Assembly: GCF_000685095.1 (NCBI RefSeq)
Contig: NZ_BAYE01000001.1
Coordinates: 496,001-560,000, forward strand
Source of the DNA: Paraburkholderia caledonica NBRC 102488
GTDB lineage: Bacteria > Pseudomonadota > Gammaproteobacteria > Burkholderiales > Burkholderiaceae
Reading direction: 5' to 3'
DNA: 64,000 bases
Part shown: positions 23,489 through 32,513 of the stretch, piece by piece
Layout of the letters: every line of letters begins with the position of its first letter
Position numbering within the stretch: the first letter of the stretch is position 1
Notes under the pieces: generated by a model
Told to the model about the DNA's origin: nothing
The model's database searches: none
What the model saw: only the letters and a program-made list of their open reading frames with translations
Program-made: the position numbers and the translations under genes

Positions 23489-25204
23489 ATGCCTGTAGCC
23501 GTCCCTTTCCGCATCGCTCGCTCCTGGCCGAACGCCGCGCGCGCCGTCGCCCTTTCCGTGGCTTTCGCGTCGCTTGCGGGGCTCGCAGCGTGTAGCAATC
23601 CGTCGCAGACACGCGACGCGCACGTTATCGCCGATACGATCACGCTTTTCCCGCTCGGCGCCTACGATCAGAACGTCGATCACTGGCTCGATCCAGCGAG
23701 CCCCGGTTACGACCAGGCGTTCCTGAGTGCCGCCGACCAGCAGGCGCACTTCCGGGCGCTTTATGCACGCTACTTCGGCACCGGCACGAATGCGCCGTCG
23801 CCGTGGAATTCCGCGTACGTCGCCATGCGCGTCTATCGCCAGCAAGGCGCGGATATTGTCGCGCTGCAGCAGCGCCGCATTGCCAGCTTCGACAATAGCG
23901 GCAAGAGTGGCGCGGCTGTCGGTTATGGCGAGAACTTCCGCCCGCACGACAAGGCGTGGATCGACGCCATCGCGCGCAACATGAACGTCGCGCAGTTCAC
24001 CGAGGCGCCGGTCTACCAGCCCACACGGCGGGCAATCGCGACGACCAACCTCATGGTGCGCGAGTTGCCGACCTCCGACCCGTCGTTCTATAGCCACCGT
24101 CTGGCTGGCGAAGGCTATCCCTTCGACAACCTGCAGATCTCCGCGGTGCGGCCGGGCACGCCGCTGTATGTGCTGGGTACGAGCGTCGACGGCGCATGGC
24201 GTTATGTGCAAACGCCGGATGTGCAGGGCTGGGTGCGCAGCGACGGTGTGGGCATGGCGAGCGAGCGATTCGTCGATACTTGGCGCGCAGCGACGGCCAA
24301 ATCGCTCGGCGCCGTGATCTCTGCTTCCGCGCCGGTGCGCGATGGCCGCGGTGTCTTCCGCTTCGACGCGCCTGCCGGCACGCTGTTGCCAATGATCGCG
24401 CGCTCATCGGTCAACGCGGGAAGCGGCGTCAAGACGCGTGCGGCGGCTGACGGTGGCGCTAGCGGTGCTGGCGCTGCCAATGACTCGAGCGTGGGCGCGA
24501 ATGCCGGCATCGCCGCTAGCGAACGTGGCGCGGTCGCCAGGACGCCGGCTCCGCGTGAAGTCCTCGTGCCCGCACGCGACGCAGAAGGCGACGCGCTCGT
24601 TCGCACGGCCGAACTTGGCGACGAACAAATTGCACCGATGCCGCTCGCCGCCACGCCGCGCCATCTCGCGACGCTGATGAAAGCGCTGATTGGCCGGCCT
24701 TACGGGTGGGGCAACAGCAGCCTCTATAACGACTGCTCTTCGGAATTGCAAAGCATCTTTGCGGCCTTCGGCGTGTGGTTGCCGCGCCATTCGTCCACGC
24801 AGATGAGCGCCGGGCGCATGATCGATCTGTCCGGTTCGACGCCTCGACAACGCCTCGACTATCTGACGGAACATGGAGTGCCGTTACGCACGCTGATTTA
24901 TATCGGCGGGCATGTGATGCTTTACATAGGCAATACGACTCGCAAGGGCGTCGCGGTGCCGGTCGTCTATCAGGACGTGTGGGGGCTGCGCCCCGCTGAC
25001 AATAGCCGGCGCGCGGTGATTGGCGGCTCCGTCATCCTGCCGCTTTTCGAGCACATTCCCGAAGATTCCACACTGCAGTCGCTTGCGGCTACGCCGACAT
25101 TTCAGATCAGCATAGTCGGCGCGCCCGACGGGACCGCGGCGCCTTCGCCAGACCCCGCTGCGGCGCCACCGGCGCCTGCGGATGAAGATAATCCGGCGGG
25201 CTGA
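23489..25204 (+). CDS. NlpC/P60 lipoprotein with SH3 domains (cell-wall endopeptidase)
   Basis: 571 residues. The start at MPVAVPFRIARSWPN gives a lipoprotein signal with lipobox LAAC; an earlier ATG at 23351 would not. The order is an NlpC/P60 stabilising N-terminal domain, two SH3b-type domains (around LYVLGTSVDGAWRYVQTPDV), and the NlpC/P60 peptidase with nucleophile Cys416 (YNDCSSELQ) and His475 (GGHVMLYIG). Between SH3 and catalytic parts lies an insertion of roughly 90 residues rich in Ala, Gly and Ser. It would cleave peptidoglycan stem peptides in the periplasm. The C terminus is Pro/Ala-rich and its stop codon lies in a heptanucleotide repeat. Confidence 0.88.
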   Translation: MPVAVPFRIARSWPNAARAVALSVAFASLAGLAACSNPSQTRDAHVIADTITLFPLGAYDQNVDHWLDPASPGYDQAFLSAADQQAHFRALYARYFGTGTNAPSPWNSAYVAMRVYRQQGADIVALQQRRIASFDNSGKSGAAVGYGENFRPHDKAWIDAIARNMNVAQFTEAPVYQPTRRAIATTNLMVRELPTSDPSFYSHRLAGEGYPFDNLQISAVRPGTPLYVLGTSVDGAWRYVQTPDVQGWVRSDGVGMASERFVDTWRAATAKSLGAVISASAPVRDGRGVFRFDAPAGTLLPMIARSSVNAGSGVKTRAAADGGASGAGAANDSSVGANAGIAASERGAVARTPAPREVLVPARDAEGDALVRTAELGDEQIAPMPLAATPRHLATLMKALIGRPYGWGNSSLYNDCSSELQSIFAAFGVWLPRHSSTQMSAGRMIDLSGSTPRQRLDYLTEHGVPLRTLIYIGGHVMLYIGNTTRKGVAVPVVYQDVWGLRPADNSRRAVIGGSVILPLFEHIPEDSTLQSLAATPTFQISIVGAPDGTAAPSPDPAAAPPAPADEDNPAG

Positions 25205-25253
25205 GGGCTGAGGGCTGAGGGCTGAGGGCTGACGGCTAACGGCTAACGGCTGA
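25198..25253. repeat. Tandem heptanucleotide repeat (8 copies)
   Basis: Five copies of GGGCTGA are followed by two of CGGCTAA and one of CGGCTGA. The first copy contains the TGA stop of the NlpC/P60 gene. Both variants supply stop codons in the plus strand. Confidence 0.95.
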
Positions 25254-25424
25254 CAAGCGACTTTCAGGCCTTGCAACGTCGGCCGGTTACGCGCACGTTC
25301 GTGCTCGAAAATATTTTTTACGGAGTGTCGATCCGGCGGTGACGTACTCGTCGTAACGTTGGGAGCCTGGCTGAAACAGTCGGACTTTCAATCCACGAAC
25401 CTGTTACTTCAAGGAGTCGCCGTC

Positions 25425-25889
25425 ATGAGCAGCCCTGCTGTCAAACCGATCCCGGAAGGGATGCACTCGCTCACGCCGTACCTGATCTGCGCAAACGCAG
25501 CCGAAGCCATCGCGTTCTACACGAAAGCCTTCAACGCCGTCGAACAGTTCCGGCTGCCGGGACCGGGCGGCAAGGTGATGCACGCGTGCCTGAAAATCGG
25601 CGATTCGATGCTGATGCTCACCGACGAATGGCCCGAACACCAGGCGTTCGGACCGAACCACCTTCAAGGCACACCGGTGACGATCCACCACTACGTCGAA
25701 GACGTGGACGCCAGTTTCCAGCAAGCCGTCGATGCGGGCGCGACCGTCAAGATGGCTGTCGCCGACATGTTCTGGGGCGACCGCTACGGCCAGCTGAAAG
25801 ACCCGTTCGGACATAGCTGGTCGTTGGCGACTCATAAGCGCGATCTCAGCACCGAAGAGATCCAGCAGGCCATGGCGGCGATGAAGTAA
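25425..25889 (+). CDS. VOC-superfamily (glyoxalase/bleomycin-resistance fold) protein, PhnB-like
   Basis: 154 residues from MSSPAVKPIPEGMHSLTPYL, AAGGAG eight bases upstream. It has paired beta-alpha-beta-beta-beta units with ANAAEAIAFYTKAFNAVEQF, the motif VMHACLKIGDSMLMLTDEWP and DRYGQLKDPFGHSWSLATH. This is the PhnB/YjdN-like branch of the VOC fold. Members bind metals or small ligands, and the reaction here cannot be named. The gene stands alone. Confidence 0.9.
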   Translation: MSSPAVKPIPEGMHSLTPYLICANAAEAIAFYTKAFNAVEQFRLPGPGGKVMHACLKIGDSMLMLTDEWPEHQAFGPNHLQGTPVTIHHYVEDVDASFQQAVDAGATVKMAVADMFWGDRYGQLKDPFGHSWSLATHKRDLSTEEIQQAMAAMK

Positions 25890-25930
25890 TTGTCGGGGCG
25901 GAATGCCTGGAGGGGAGCGGCGGGGTGAAG

Positions 25931-25965
25931 TTACCCACAGATTCTGTTCAGTAGTCTGTGCATAA
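25931..25965. other. Pair of inverted DnaA-box-like sequences
   Basis: TTACCCACA (25931-25939) and, on the opposite strand, TTATGCACA (25957-25965) match the DnaA box TTATNCACA with one and zero mismatches. They lie in the 273-base gap before the rdgC 3' end, which otherwise holds nothing recognised. Confidence 0.4.
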
Positions 25966-26162
25966 CCACCCCACAACTTCCTCAACTCATTGATACGGTA
26001 GTTGTTTTCGCCGTTACGCTGAACCGGGTCACGGCTCCCTGAGCGAGCCTGTGCATCGTAACCGCTGCCCTCCCCCGACTGCGGAATCGAGCGGACTTTC
26101 CGTCTCCAGGAACCCAAGCCTGGTGTAAGCGCAAAACAAGCCTCCCCGAACGCACCGCCCTC

Positions 26163-27086
26163 TCAAGCCGCCGCGGCCTGCAGCACCGCGTCAATCTGCT
26201 CTCCGCCCAACGCGTCGAGCAGGTCACGCAGCATGCGATCGAGTTCCGCAGTCATCAGCGTGAAATCCGAGTCGAAGCGTTCGTCGTCGTTCTGCGCGGT
26301 CGGATCGCTGGCTTCCTTCAGCACGTCGAGCGGCGCAATGCGCTTGATCGTCAGCGAAGGCGTCAGTACGAACGACACCCGATCGTTCCACGTCATCGCA
26401 AGTCGCATGCATTGCTTGCCGGCCTCGATATGACGGCGCATATCGTCGGCGTCCAAAGTATGTCCCACGTAACGCACGGTCGCGTTGCCTTCCGCCGGTG
26501 AGCGCAACTCGGTGTCCTGATCGAGCGTGAAACCAGCGGGCCCCTCGCCCGAGAGCAACCAACCCGTCATGGCCGCAACCGGCGATTGTGTAACGCGCAC
26601 GGTACCAAGCGGCAACTGATCGATCGACTTCACCAGCAACCCGCGCACTTCGTCGGCGACCGCTTGCGACGCGGCGTCGATGACCAGCCAGCCGTTGCGG
26701 CAATCGATCCACACGCGCGTATCACGCCGGATGCTGAAAGCGCGCGGCAACAGTTCGTCGGTGATCTGCTCCTTGAGTTCGCGCATCTGTTTGCGGCCTG
26801 GTTTGAAGCCCTGCTGGTCTTCGAGTTCAGCGGCGCGCGCCTTCGTGAATTGCGTGACGACCGAAGCCGGCAGCAGTTTCTTTTCGGTGCGAAACGTGAG
26901 CAGCAATTGCCCGTTGAGCGCATACACGAGCGAATCGTTGTCGCGAGGAGACGCCCAGCCATGGCTTTGCATTTCGACACTATTGCCGGGCGCGAAAGGA
27001 TGCGGAGCGAGCCACTTCTGCATCTGTTCGGGAGTAACGGACCACGGCGCGGGAAGGCGGTGAAGCTGAAGGTTTTTGAACCACAT
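26163..27086 (-). CDS. rdgC: Recombination-associated protein RdgC
   Basis: 307 residues, the normal length. It begins [20 protein letters not shown] and carries the family sequences FVFxPC-like [40 protein letters not shown] and [20 protein letters not shown]. RdgC forms a ring-shaped dimer on DNA that limits RecA action and is needed when replication restart fails. It is a single gene on the minus strand, upstream of the LPS cluster's last gene but in reverse order. Confidence 0.96.
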   Translation of the reverse strand: MWFKNLQLHRLPAPWSVTPEQMQKWLAPHPFAPGNSVEMQSHGWASPRDNDSLVYALNGQLLLTFRTEKKLLPASVVTQFTKARAAELEDQQGFKPGRKQMRELKEQITDELLPRAFSIRRDTRVWIDCRNGWLVIDAASQAVADEVRGLLVKSIDQLPLGTVRVTQSPVAAMTGWLLSGEGPAGFTLDQDTELRSPAEGNATVRYVGHTLDADDMRRHIEAGKQCMRLAMTWNDRVSFVLTPSLTIKRIAPLDVLKEASDPTAQNDDERFDSDFTLMTAELDRMLRDLLDALGGEQIDAVLQAAAA

Positions 27087-27226
27087 GGGCAGAGTCGAGT
27101 ACGGGCAAAGCGCACCATTCTATCTCTATCTGGCAGGTCGCCCGACATGCTGGTGATCTCGGCGAGCGACGCCGGAGGACCAGCGTTCAGCGATTGATGC
27201 AACCGCCACGCGATCGAAGTCCCGCC

Positions 27227-28465
27227 TCACCGAGGCGTCGCCGCCTTCTCCTTCAACAGCCTCGAGGCCAGTGCGAGCATCCGCTGGTTCGCGCTTGCGG
27301 GCGCAAAACTGGCGACCTTTTGTGAAGCTGCCTGCACGAGGCTACGGCGCAGTTCGGTCTCGGTGAGAAGACGTTCCATGGCCAGCGCCATCGCGTCGAC
27401 ATCGCCCGGCGGTACTAGCAGGCCGGCTTTGCCGCCCTCCAGCAGATCGCGCGGGCCGGTCGGGCAATCCGTCGATAGAACCGGCGTGCCGAGCGCCATG
27501 GCCTCGCCAAGCACCATGCCGAAGCCCTCATAGCGGCTGCTCAGCACTAGCAGCTCCGCCTGCCTGATATAGGGCGATGGGTTCGCGCAGAAGCCCAGGA
27601 AATGCACGGACGGGGCGATCCCCAGTTCGTGCGCGAGTTGCTCCAGCTCGCCTCGGTCCCGGCCCTCGCCGATCAGCACCAGCGCCGCGTTGCAGCGGCC
27701 ACGCTCGCGTAACTGGGCGTAGGCTCGCAGCAGCGTCTTGTGGTCCTTCTGACCTTCGTCCAGCCGCGCCACCGACACAATGAACGAGTCCGCCGGACGT
27801 TCGATCTGCCCGGACGCCGCGCGCCGCAACGCCTCGATGTCGATCACGTTCGGCAACTCGGTAACGTCCACATGACTTGTCGCGAAAAGCTCGCGCGCTT
27901 CGCGCAGCATGGCCGGCGTCAGCACGGCTACTGCGGAGTAACGTGAGAAATGCCGGACGCGGCGGGCGACATAACGCTCGCTCTTGTTGCCAAGCCGCGC
28001 GGCGAGGCTGAAGTGACTCACGCCAATCCACGGCACGCCGCAACTGCCTGCCAGATGACGCAGCGAAAAATCGAAGTCGCAAACGAGGTCATGCTGGCTC
28101 GCGAGGCCTCGCATCCGCCGCGCGGCCAGCGGCCGGATCGCGCCGTAGGTCAGCACCTTGTGCAACAGCTTTGCGCCGAGGCCGAGTTTGCGTTGGCGCG
28201 CTTTCTGATGCAGCGCGACCATCCATTCCGATGAAGCGAGCACATGGACATCGACGTCGTCCGGAATTGAATGCGCGCGCCAGAACGCCAGGTCGTCGGT
28301 CGGATAGGCCACCGAGAGGCTCGGCGCGAACAGCCGGCGGTCCAGTGTCTTGAGCCACGACAGCAGCGCCGTCTCGGTGCCGCCCTTACCGAAGTCGTTG
28401 ATGTGGAACAGAATGCGCAGCGGGGCTCGGTCGGTCTCTGCGGCCTTTAATGTCTCGCTCATCAC
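27227..28465 (-). CDS. GT4-family glycosyltransferase (LPS core/O-antigen cluster)
   Basis: 412 residues. The N-terminal Rossmann fold begins RILFHINDFGKGGTETALLS with the glycine-rich acceptor loop, and the C-terminal GT-B donor-binding part has SVARLDEGQKDHKTLLRAYA, VHFLGFCANPSPYIRQAELL and the E-x7-E motif EGFGMVLGEAMALGTPVLST. It should transfer a sugar from a nucleotide sugar to lipid A core or O-antigen in the cytoplasm. Its ATG overlaps the stop of the O-antigen ligase gene (ATGA), so it is the last gene of that operon. Confidence 0.92.
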   Translation of the reverse strand: MMSETLKAAETDRAPLRILFHINDFGKGGTETALLSWLKTLDRRLFAPSLSVAYPTDDLAFWRAHSIPDDVDVHVLASSEWMVALHQKARQRKLGLGAKLLHKVLTYGAIRPLAARRMRGLASQHDLVCDFDFSLRHLAGSCGVPWIGVSHFSLAARLGNKSERYVARRVRHFSRYSAVAVLTPAMLREARELFATSHVDVTELPNVIDIEALRRAASGQIERPADSFIVSVARLDEGQKDHKTLLRAYAQLRERGRCNAALVLIGEGRDRGELEQLAHELGIAPSVHFLGFCANPSPYIRQAELLVLSSRYEGFGMVLGEAMALGTPVLSTDCPTGPRDLLEGGKAGLLVPPGDVDAMALAMERLLTETELRRSLVQAASQKVASFAPASANQRMLALASRLLKEKAATPR

Positions 28466-29817
28466 CGGCCTTTTTCATCCGGCTTGACGGTCTGCGATTC
28501 GCGTAGCGGTTCGACCCGCGCGGCCTTGGACATGGTGCGCTCAACGCTTTGCGAAGATCCAGCCGAAGCTCTGCCGTGCTCCGCATACCCCAGCAGGAGA
28601 CCCGCGAATGACCAGAACGCCAGCATGGTCGTCTGCCACATGAAATCATCGGTCATGTTTTTCGCGATCATGCCGGCTACCAACGCCACGCCTGCGGCGC
28701 ATAACCACGGTTCGACTCGCTGATACCGCCAGAATCGCGCAACCAGGCTCAGCAACAGCGCCGTCTGCAGCACGACGCCAATGAAGCCGGTCTGCAGCCA
28801 CGTGTTGATGAACAGGTTGTGCGCATGCGTCAGCGCTTGCGGTTCTGCCGCCAGCAACGCAGGCGGCATCGCATTGCGATAGACGATGCCCGGCAATGGC
28901 TTGCCGAAACCTATGCCGGCCCAGGCGTGATGCTCGGCCTGGCGGACATAGAACGCCCACAACTTCGGGCGCGTATCGGCCGATACCGTATCGCCGATGG
29001 CCGACAGCGAGCCCGGCACGTAGACCTGATGACCGTCGATCACGACGTCGCGCGCCTGTGTAACCTCGGGCGCGGCACCGCTCGTGCGCAAACGGGAACT
29101 GAGCTCGAGCGTGCCGACGCCGGCTGCACCCACCACGGCAATGGCCAGCACCGCGAGCATGAGGCGGCGCCGATACAGCGGATAAAGCGCGACGAGAAGC
29201 GTTACAGCGGCGGCCGGCCAGAAAAACCGGTTGAGCGTCGCGAGCCCGATAAAGAGGCACAGCACAATGCCGCTCGCGCCGACCACGCGCCAGCGCGGAC
29301 GCAACAGGAAGCCGGCAAAGAGCGCCATCGAGAACACTGCGAGCGTGCTGGTATGACCGACGCGATTATAAAAATGCAACGGGAAGGTATTGGCCGTAGG
29401 CGGTTGCAGATGCCCCCAGTTGAGCGCGCTGATCGTGGCGAGCGCAAGACACGCAAGCCAGTTCACGGCAACCACGGGCTCGGGTCGCCGCAGTTGGCTT
29501 CCGAACAACCAGAAGCCCCAGAACGACACCAGCGGATAGAGCACCTCGTCGCACCACGCGTGCAGGCTGACCATTGGGTACGGAGACCACGCCACCGAAG
29601 CAAGTCCCCACCCGGCCCACGCGGCGGCGGGCAGCAGCAGCGGCCAACGCACGAGCGGCGGACGATTCGCCGAAAAGGCAGCCGCCGCGACACCGAGCGC
29701 AAGCAACGCGAGCGCGTTGAAGACGATCGCCGTCATGTGGCCGAACATCACCACGAACAGCAGGACCGGACAGGCAACCCAGAACAGGCGCTCCACTCGC
29801 GCAGCCGTGTGAGTCAT
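28462..29817 (-). CDS. O-antigen ligase/polymerase family membrane protein (WaaL-like)
   Basis: 451 residues from MTHTAARVERLFWVACPVLL. About 11 hydrophobic segments are visible, with a large periplasmic loop holding KLWAFYVRQAEHHAWAGIGF and the family motif ALTHAHNLFINTWLQTGFIG with the His considered important in WaaL. The gene start overlaps the stop of the preceding GT9 gene (TAATG), and its own stop overlaps the next glycosyltransferase, showing a tight operon. WaaL joins O-antigen to lipid A core on the periplasmic face; Wzy polymerases look alike, so the exact role is not certain. A long in-frame upstream extension (to 30570) is antisense-like noise. Confidence 0.88.
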   Translation of the reverse strand: MTHTAARVERLFWVACPVLLFVVMFGHMTAIVFNALALLALGVAAAAFSANRPPLVRWPLLLPAAAWAGWGLASVAWSPYPMVSLHAWCDEVLYPLVSFWGFWLFGSQLRRPEPVVAVNWLACLALATISALNWGHLQPPTANTFPLHFYNRVGHTSTLAVFSMALFAGFLLRPRWRVVGASGIVLCLFIGLATLNRFFWPAAAVTLLVALYPLYRRRLMLAVLAIAVVGAAGVGTLELSSRLRTSGAAPEVTQARDVVIDGHQVYVPGSLSAIGDTVSADTRPKLWAFYVRQAEHHAWAGIGFGKPLPGIVYRNAMPPALLAAEPQALTHAHNLFINTWLQTGFIGVVLQTALLLSLVARFWRYQRVEPWLCAAGVALVAGMIAKNMTDDFMWQTTMLAFWSFAGLLLGYAEHGRASAGSSQSVERTMSKAARVEPLRESQTVKPDEKGR

Positions 29818-30944
29818 TACGCTTTCACCAGGATATTTTGCAAAACATTGAATACCGACTCGACCGTGAGTTGGCCCATGCACTCGGCGTGGTCGCCGCG
29901 CCACGCGACGCAGGTCGTCTCGTTGCGATCGCAGCGCCGCACCCATGCTACCTCGCGGCGGAAGAGAAAAGGCTGATCGCGACACGGCATGTCGGCGACG
30001 GTGATCGGCACGAACGGCACCTCGCGCCAGTAGCGTCCCGCGCCATGAATCTGCGCGTTGCCCGGACCGAAAAGCGCAAGCGTAGGCACCCCTATCAGGC
30101 GCCCAAGATGGGCGACGCCGGTATCGGGACAAACCACGGCCTGCGCGCCGGCAAACAGATGCCACAACTCGCCGAGACCGAGCTGAGCCGCCAGATTCGG
30201 ATGACGCGCTTGCGGGTCGATCGCGCGGATCAGATCCGCTTCGCCCGGACCGCCGGTCCACACCGGCACGTAACCCAGTGCTTCGACTCGCCGCGCCAGC
30301 TCGAGCCAGCGTGCATTCGGCCAGCGCTTGACGCTCGCACTCGCGCCCGGATGAAGCACCACATAACGTTTTGTGAACTGCGCCGGCTCCGGCAACGCGC
30401 GATGCGGCGGCGCCGGCCAATCGGAGGGACGGTAAGCGCGCGGAGGCGGCCCTTCTATCAGTTGCGCGGCGAGGTCGGCCCACGCCTCGGGCGCATTGGG
30501 ATATGGCACGCTCCGGTCGAGCGGCCAGTTCTTCCACGCGGGCTTGTCGCCGGCGTGACCGACGATCCACCGGCAGCCGGCCGCGAGCGCGAGCCAGCTA
30601 TAGCGGTTATCGCCGAGCACGAGGCCAAGGTCGTAAGGTCCGGAAAGCAAAATGTTTCGCACGGATGCTGGATCGCGCGGATCGAACGGCAACGCGTTCA
30701 CGCCGAAAGGCCGCCCCGCATATAGCGGCACGATGGCTTTAGGGCAGGCCAGAAAAATGTCCGCTTGCGGATATTGCGCACGCAACTTGGCGAGCAGCGG
30801 CGTGAGCAGCAACGTATCGCCAAGCAAAAGATGATGCGCGATCAGGATACGGCGCGTGCTCTGCGGCTCGCGGCGCAAAGGCTTGGCGAGCAGTCGCGGA
30901 ATAGCCGACCTGAAGGTAAGAAGACGCCCGGCAAGCCGACTCAT
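29817..30944 (-). CDS. GT9-family glycosyltransferase (heptosyltransferase-like)
   Basis: 375 residues from MSRLAGRLLTFRSAIPRLLA. The GT9 pattern is clear: RRILIAHHLLLGDTLLLTPL at the N terminus, VLHPGASASVKRWPNARWLE, WTGGPGEADLI and CPDTGVAHLGRLIGVPTLAL in the donor-binding domain. It would add heptose or a related sugar to the LPS core in the cytoplasm. The C-terminal part has several Cys residues (MPCRDQPFLF, VRRCDRNETTC), unusual but seen in some members. An in-frame start at 31136 adds Arg/Gly-rich residues without likeness and was rejected. It is the first gene of the three-gene operon. Confidence 0.9.
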   Translation of the reverse strand: MSRLAGRLLTFRSAIPRLLAKPLRREPQSTRRILIAHHLLLGDTLLLTPLLAKLRAQYPQADIFLACPKAIVPLYAGRPFGVNALPFDPRDPASVRNILLSGPYDLGLVLGDNRYSWLALAAGCRWIVGHAGDKPAWKNWPLDRSVPYPNAPEAWADLAAQLIEGPPPRAYRPSDWPAPPHRALPEPAQFTKRYVVLHPGASASVKRWPNARWLELARRVEALGYVPVWTGGPGEADLIRAIDPQARHPNLAAQLGLGELWHLFAGAQAVVCPDTGVAHLGRLIGVPTLALFGPGNAQIHGAGRYWREVPFVPITVADMPCRDQPFLFRREVAWVRRCDRNETTCVAWRGDHAECMGQLTVESVFNVLQNILVKA

Positions 30945-31306
30945 AGGCTCATCGGCGCGTTTCGTTCCGCCGCGATCTTGCTGTACGCCGATACCCGGCG
31001 CGAGGTCGCGTTCGCCATGCACAATCTCCAGCGTATTCTTTTCGACAGATCCAGTGCGGCGGCTGCGGCCCCGTCGTGACGCGTAGGCGCGCTCCGGCGA
31101 CGGCGCTGCTGGCCCGCCGCCTGTCCTCGCGGGCATTGAAGCCCGGTGAAGTAAAGGGGGTGTTCGGCTCGAATGAGATCAAGCCAAATTCAAGCGTTAA
31201 TTTCAAGCGTCGATATCGCAAAATTATAACATGTGGCCCTCGCGCGAAACGATGCGAGACCGTGCCTGGCGGCCCGCGCGCGCCGTCCCGCAGAGAGTGG
31301 CGAGAC
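30945..31306. other. Intergenic region upstream of the GT9 operon
   Basis: About 360 bases without a gene. It has an AT-rich island near 31180-31232 that stands out from the surrounding GC. On the minus strand this contains a perfect -10 hexamer TATAAT (31223-31228), about 280 bases before the GT9 start, without a good -35. A direct repeat TTCAAGCGT occurs twice at about 31190-31210. It probably holds the operon promoter and a long leader. Confidence 0.5.
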
Positions 31307-32386
31307 TTACGAGGCGGGTGCGATCTGCTTCGCCAGGCTCAGCAACGCATCGACGTGAGCGGCCACGCTCGGGTCATAGCGCACCGCGGCGGCGTCGGTG
31401 AGTTCGGGCGGCGCGAGGCGCGCGTGGTCGCGATGTACCGCGGCCGCTCGCGCCAGCGTTGCCCGCAGGTCGGCCACGTCGCCCGGCTTGAAGACAAACT
31501 TTGCATGTGAGGCGATAGCGTCGCAGCAACCGATGTTCGACGGGAAAATCACCGGCGTGCCGCACATCACCGATTCGATGCCGACGAGGCCGAAGGGCTC
31601 GTACGTCGATGCAAGGATAGTGAAATCGGCGGCCTGATAACACTCCGCGAGTTCCTTGACGTACCCGATGTAGCGCAGCCGCTCCGATGTACGCGCGGGC
31701 GGGCGCCCCGCTACGGCCACCACGATGGGCAGTGACGTGTCCTGCAACGCCGCTTCGATGAGCGGCAACCCCTTGCGCTCGTGACTGCTGGACGGAAACA
31801 GCAGAACGATCTCGTCATCCGCAAAGCCGTATTTACGCCGCAGGGCGGCGCGAGTGGCGGCATCGGTCGGCTTGAAACGGGTTCCGTCGACGGGCGGATA
31901 CAACACACGGATTTTTGCTTCGTCGATCCCGTACAGTCGCCGCAATTCGTCATGCATGAGTTGCGAATGGGCGACGACGACTTTGGAGCGCGCGTATTGG
32001 CGCCGTTCGAGTTCAACTTGCCAACGGTCCGAGCGCTTCTGCGCGCGCCCCGTCGCCTGAAGAAAACCAAGATGCGTACCGCCGCAGATGGCGATATCGG
32101 ACGAGTCAACGCGGTTGCAACCAATCAGCAAGTCGACGTGCGCCGCTCGGCGCGCCGAGCGCAAACGCCATGAAAACCAGCGGTCGCGCAGTTTGCCCGG
32201 CAGGAACGACACGTTGATGCGGTGCCGTTCGACCATGCCGCTTTCGGGCAGAGACGTATCGAAACGGCGCGCAAAAAATGCAAGCTCGACGCCGCGTGCC
32301 GCGAAGCCGCGCACGAGATCCATCGCATAGCGTTCCAGGCCGCCGCTGTGCTGCAATGCGTTGCTGGAAAGTCCAAGTTTCATCAT
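31307..32386 (-). CDS. GT4-family glycosyltransferase (LPS core)
   Basis: 359 residues. It starts MMKLGLSSNALQHSGGLERY, with the acceptor-side loop GGLERYAMDLVRGFAARG typical of WaaG-like and heptose-transferring GT4 enzymes. The donor-binding domain has LFPSSSHERKGLPLIEAALQ and the E-x7-E motif EPFGLVGIESVMCGTPVIFP. It should act in the cytoplasm on the growing core. It lies between msbA and the GT9 operon, 127 bases after msbA on the same strand, so it may be read from the msbA promoter. Confidence 0.92.
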   Translation of the reverse strand: MMKLGLSSNALQHSGGLERYAMDLVRGFAARGVELAFFARRFDTSLPESGMVERHRINVSFLPGKLRDRWFSWRLRSARRAAHVDLLIGCNRVDSSDIAICGGTHLGFLQATGRAQKRSDRWQVELERRQYARSKVVVAHSQLMHDELRRLYGIDEAKIRVLYPPVDGTRFKPTDAATRAALRRKYGFADDEIVLLFPSSSHERKGLPLIEAALQDTSLPIVVAVAGRPPARTSERLRYIGYVKELAECYQAADFTILASTYEPFGLVGIESVMCGTPVIFPSNIGCCDAIASHAKFVFKPGDVADLRATLARAAAVHRDHARLAPPELTDAAAVRYDPSVAAHVDALLSLAKQIAPAS

Positions 32387-32513
32387 TCAGTCAGCGCGCG
32401 CGAGCGCCTCGTCAAACGTTATCGGAGAAGGGGCGCCGTCCGGCCAAACGGACCGCCTGGTGGCGGACCCGAATCGTGGCAGACAAGACCGCTGAGGGCT
32501 GACGCCGTGCGCG

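Noticed and set aside
29818..30570. N-terminal extension of the O-antigen ligase frame
   Set aside because: It overlaps the GT9 gene in another frame and is Arg/Ser-rich; the ATG at 29817 fits the TAATG overlap.
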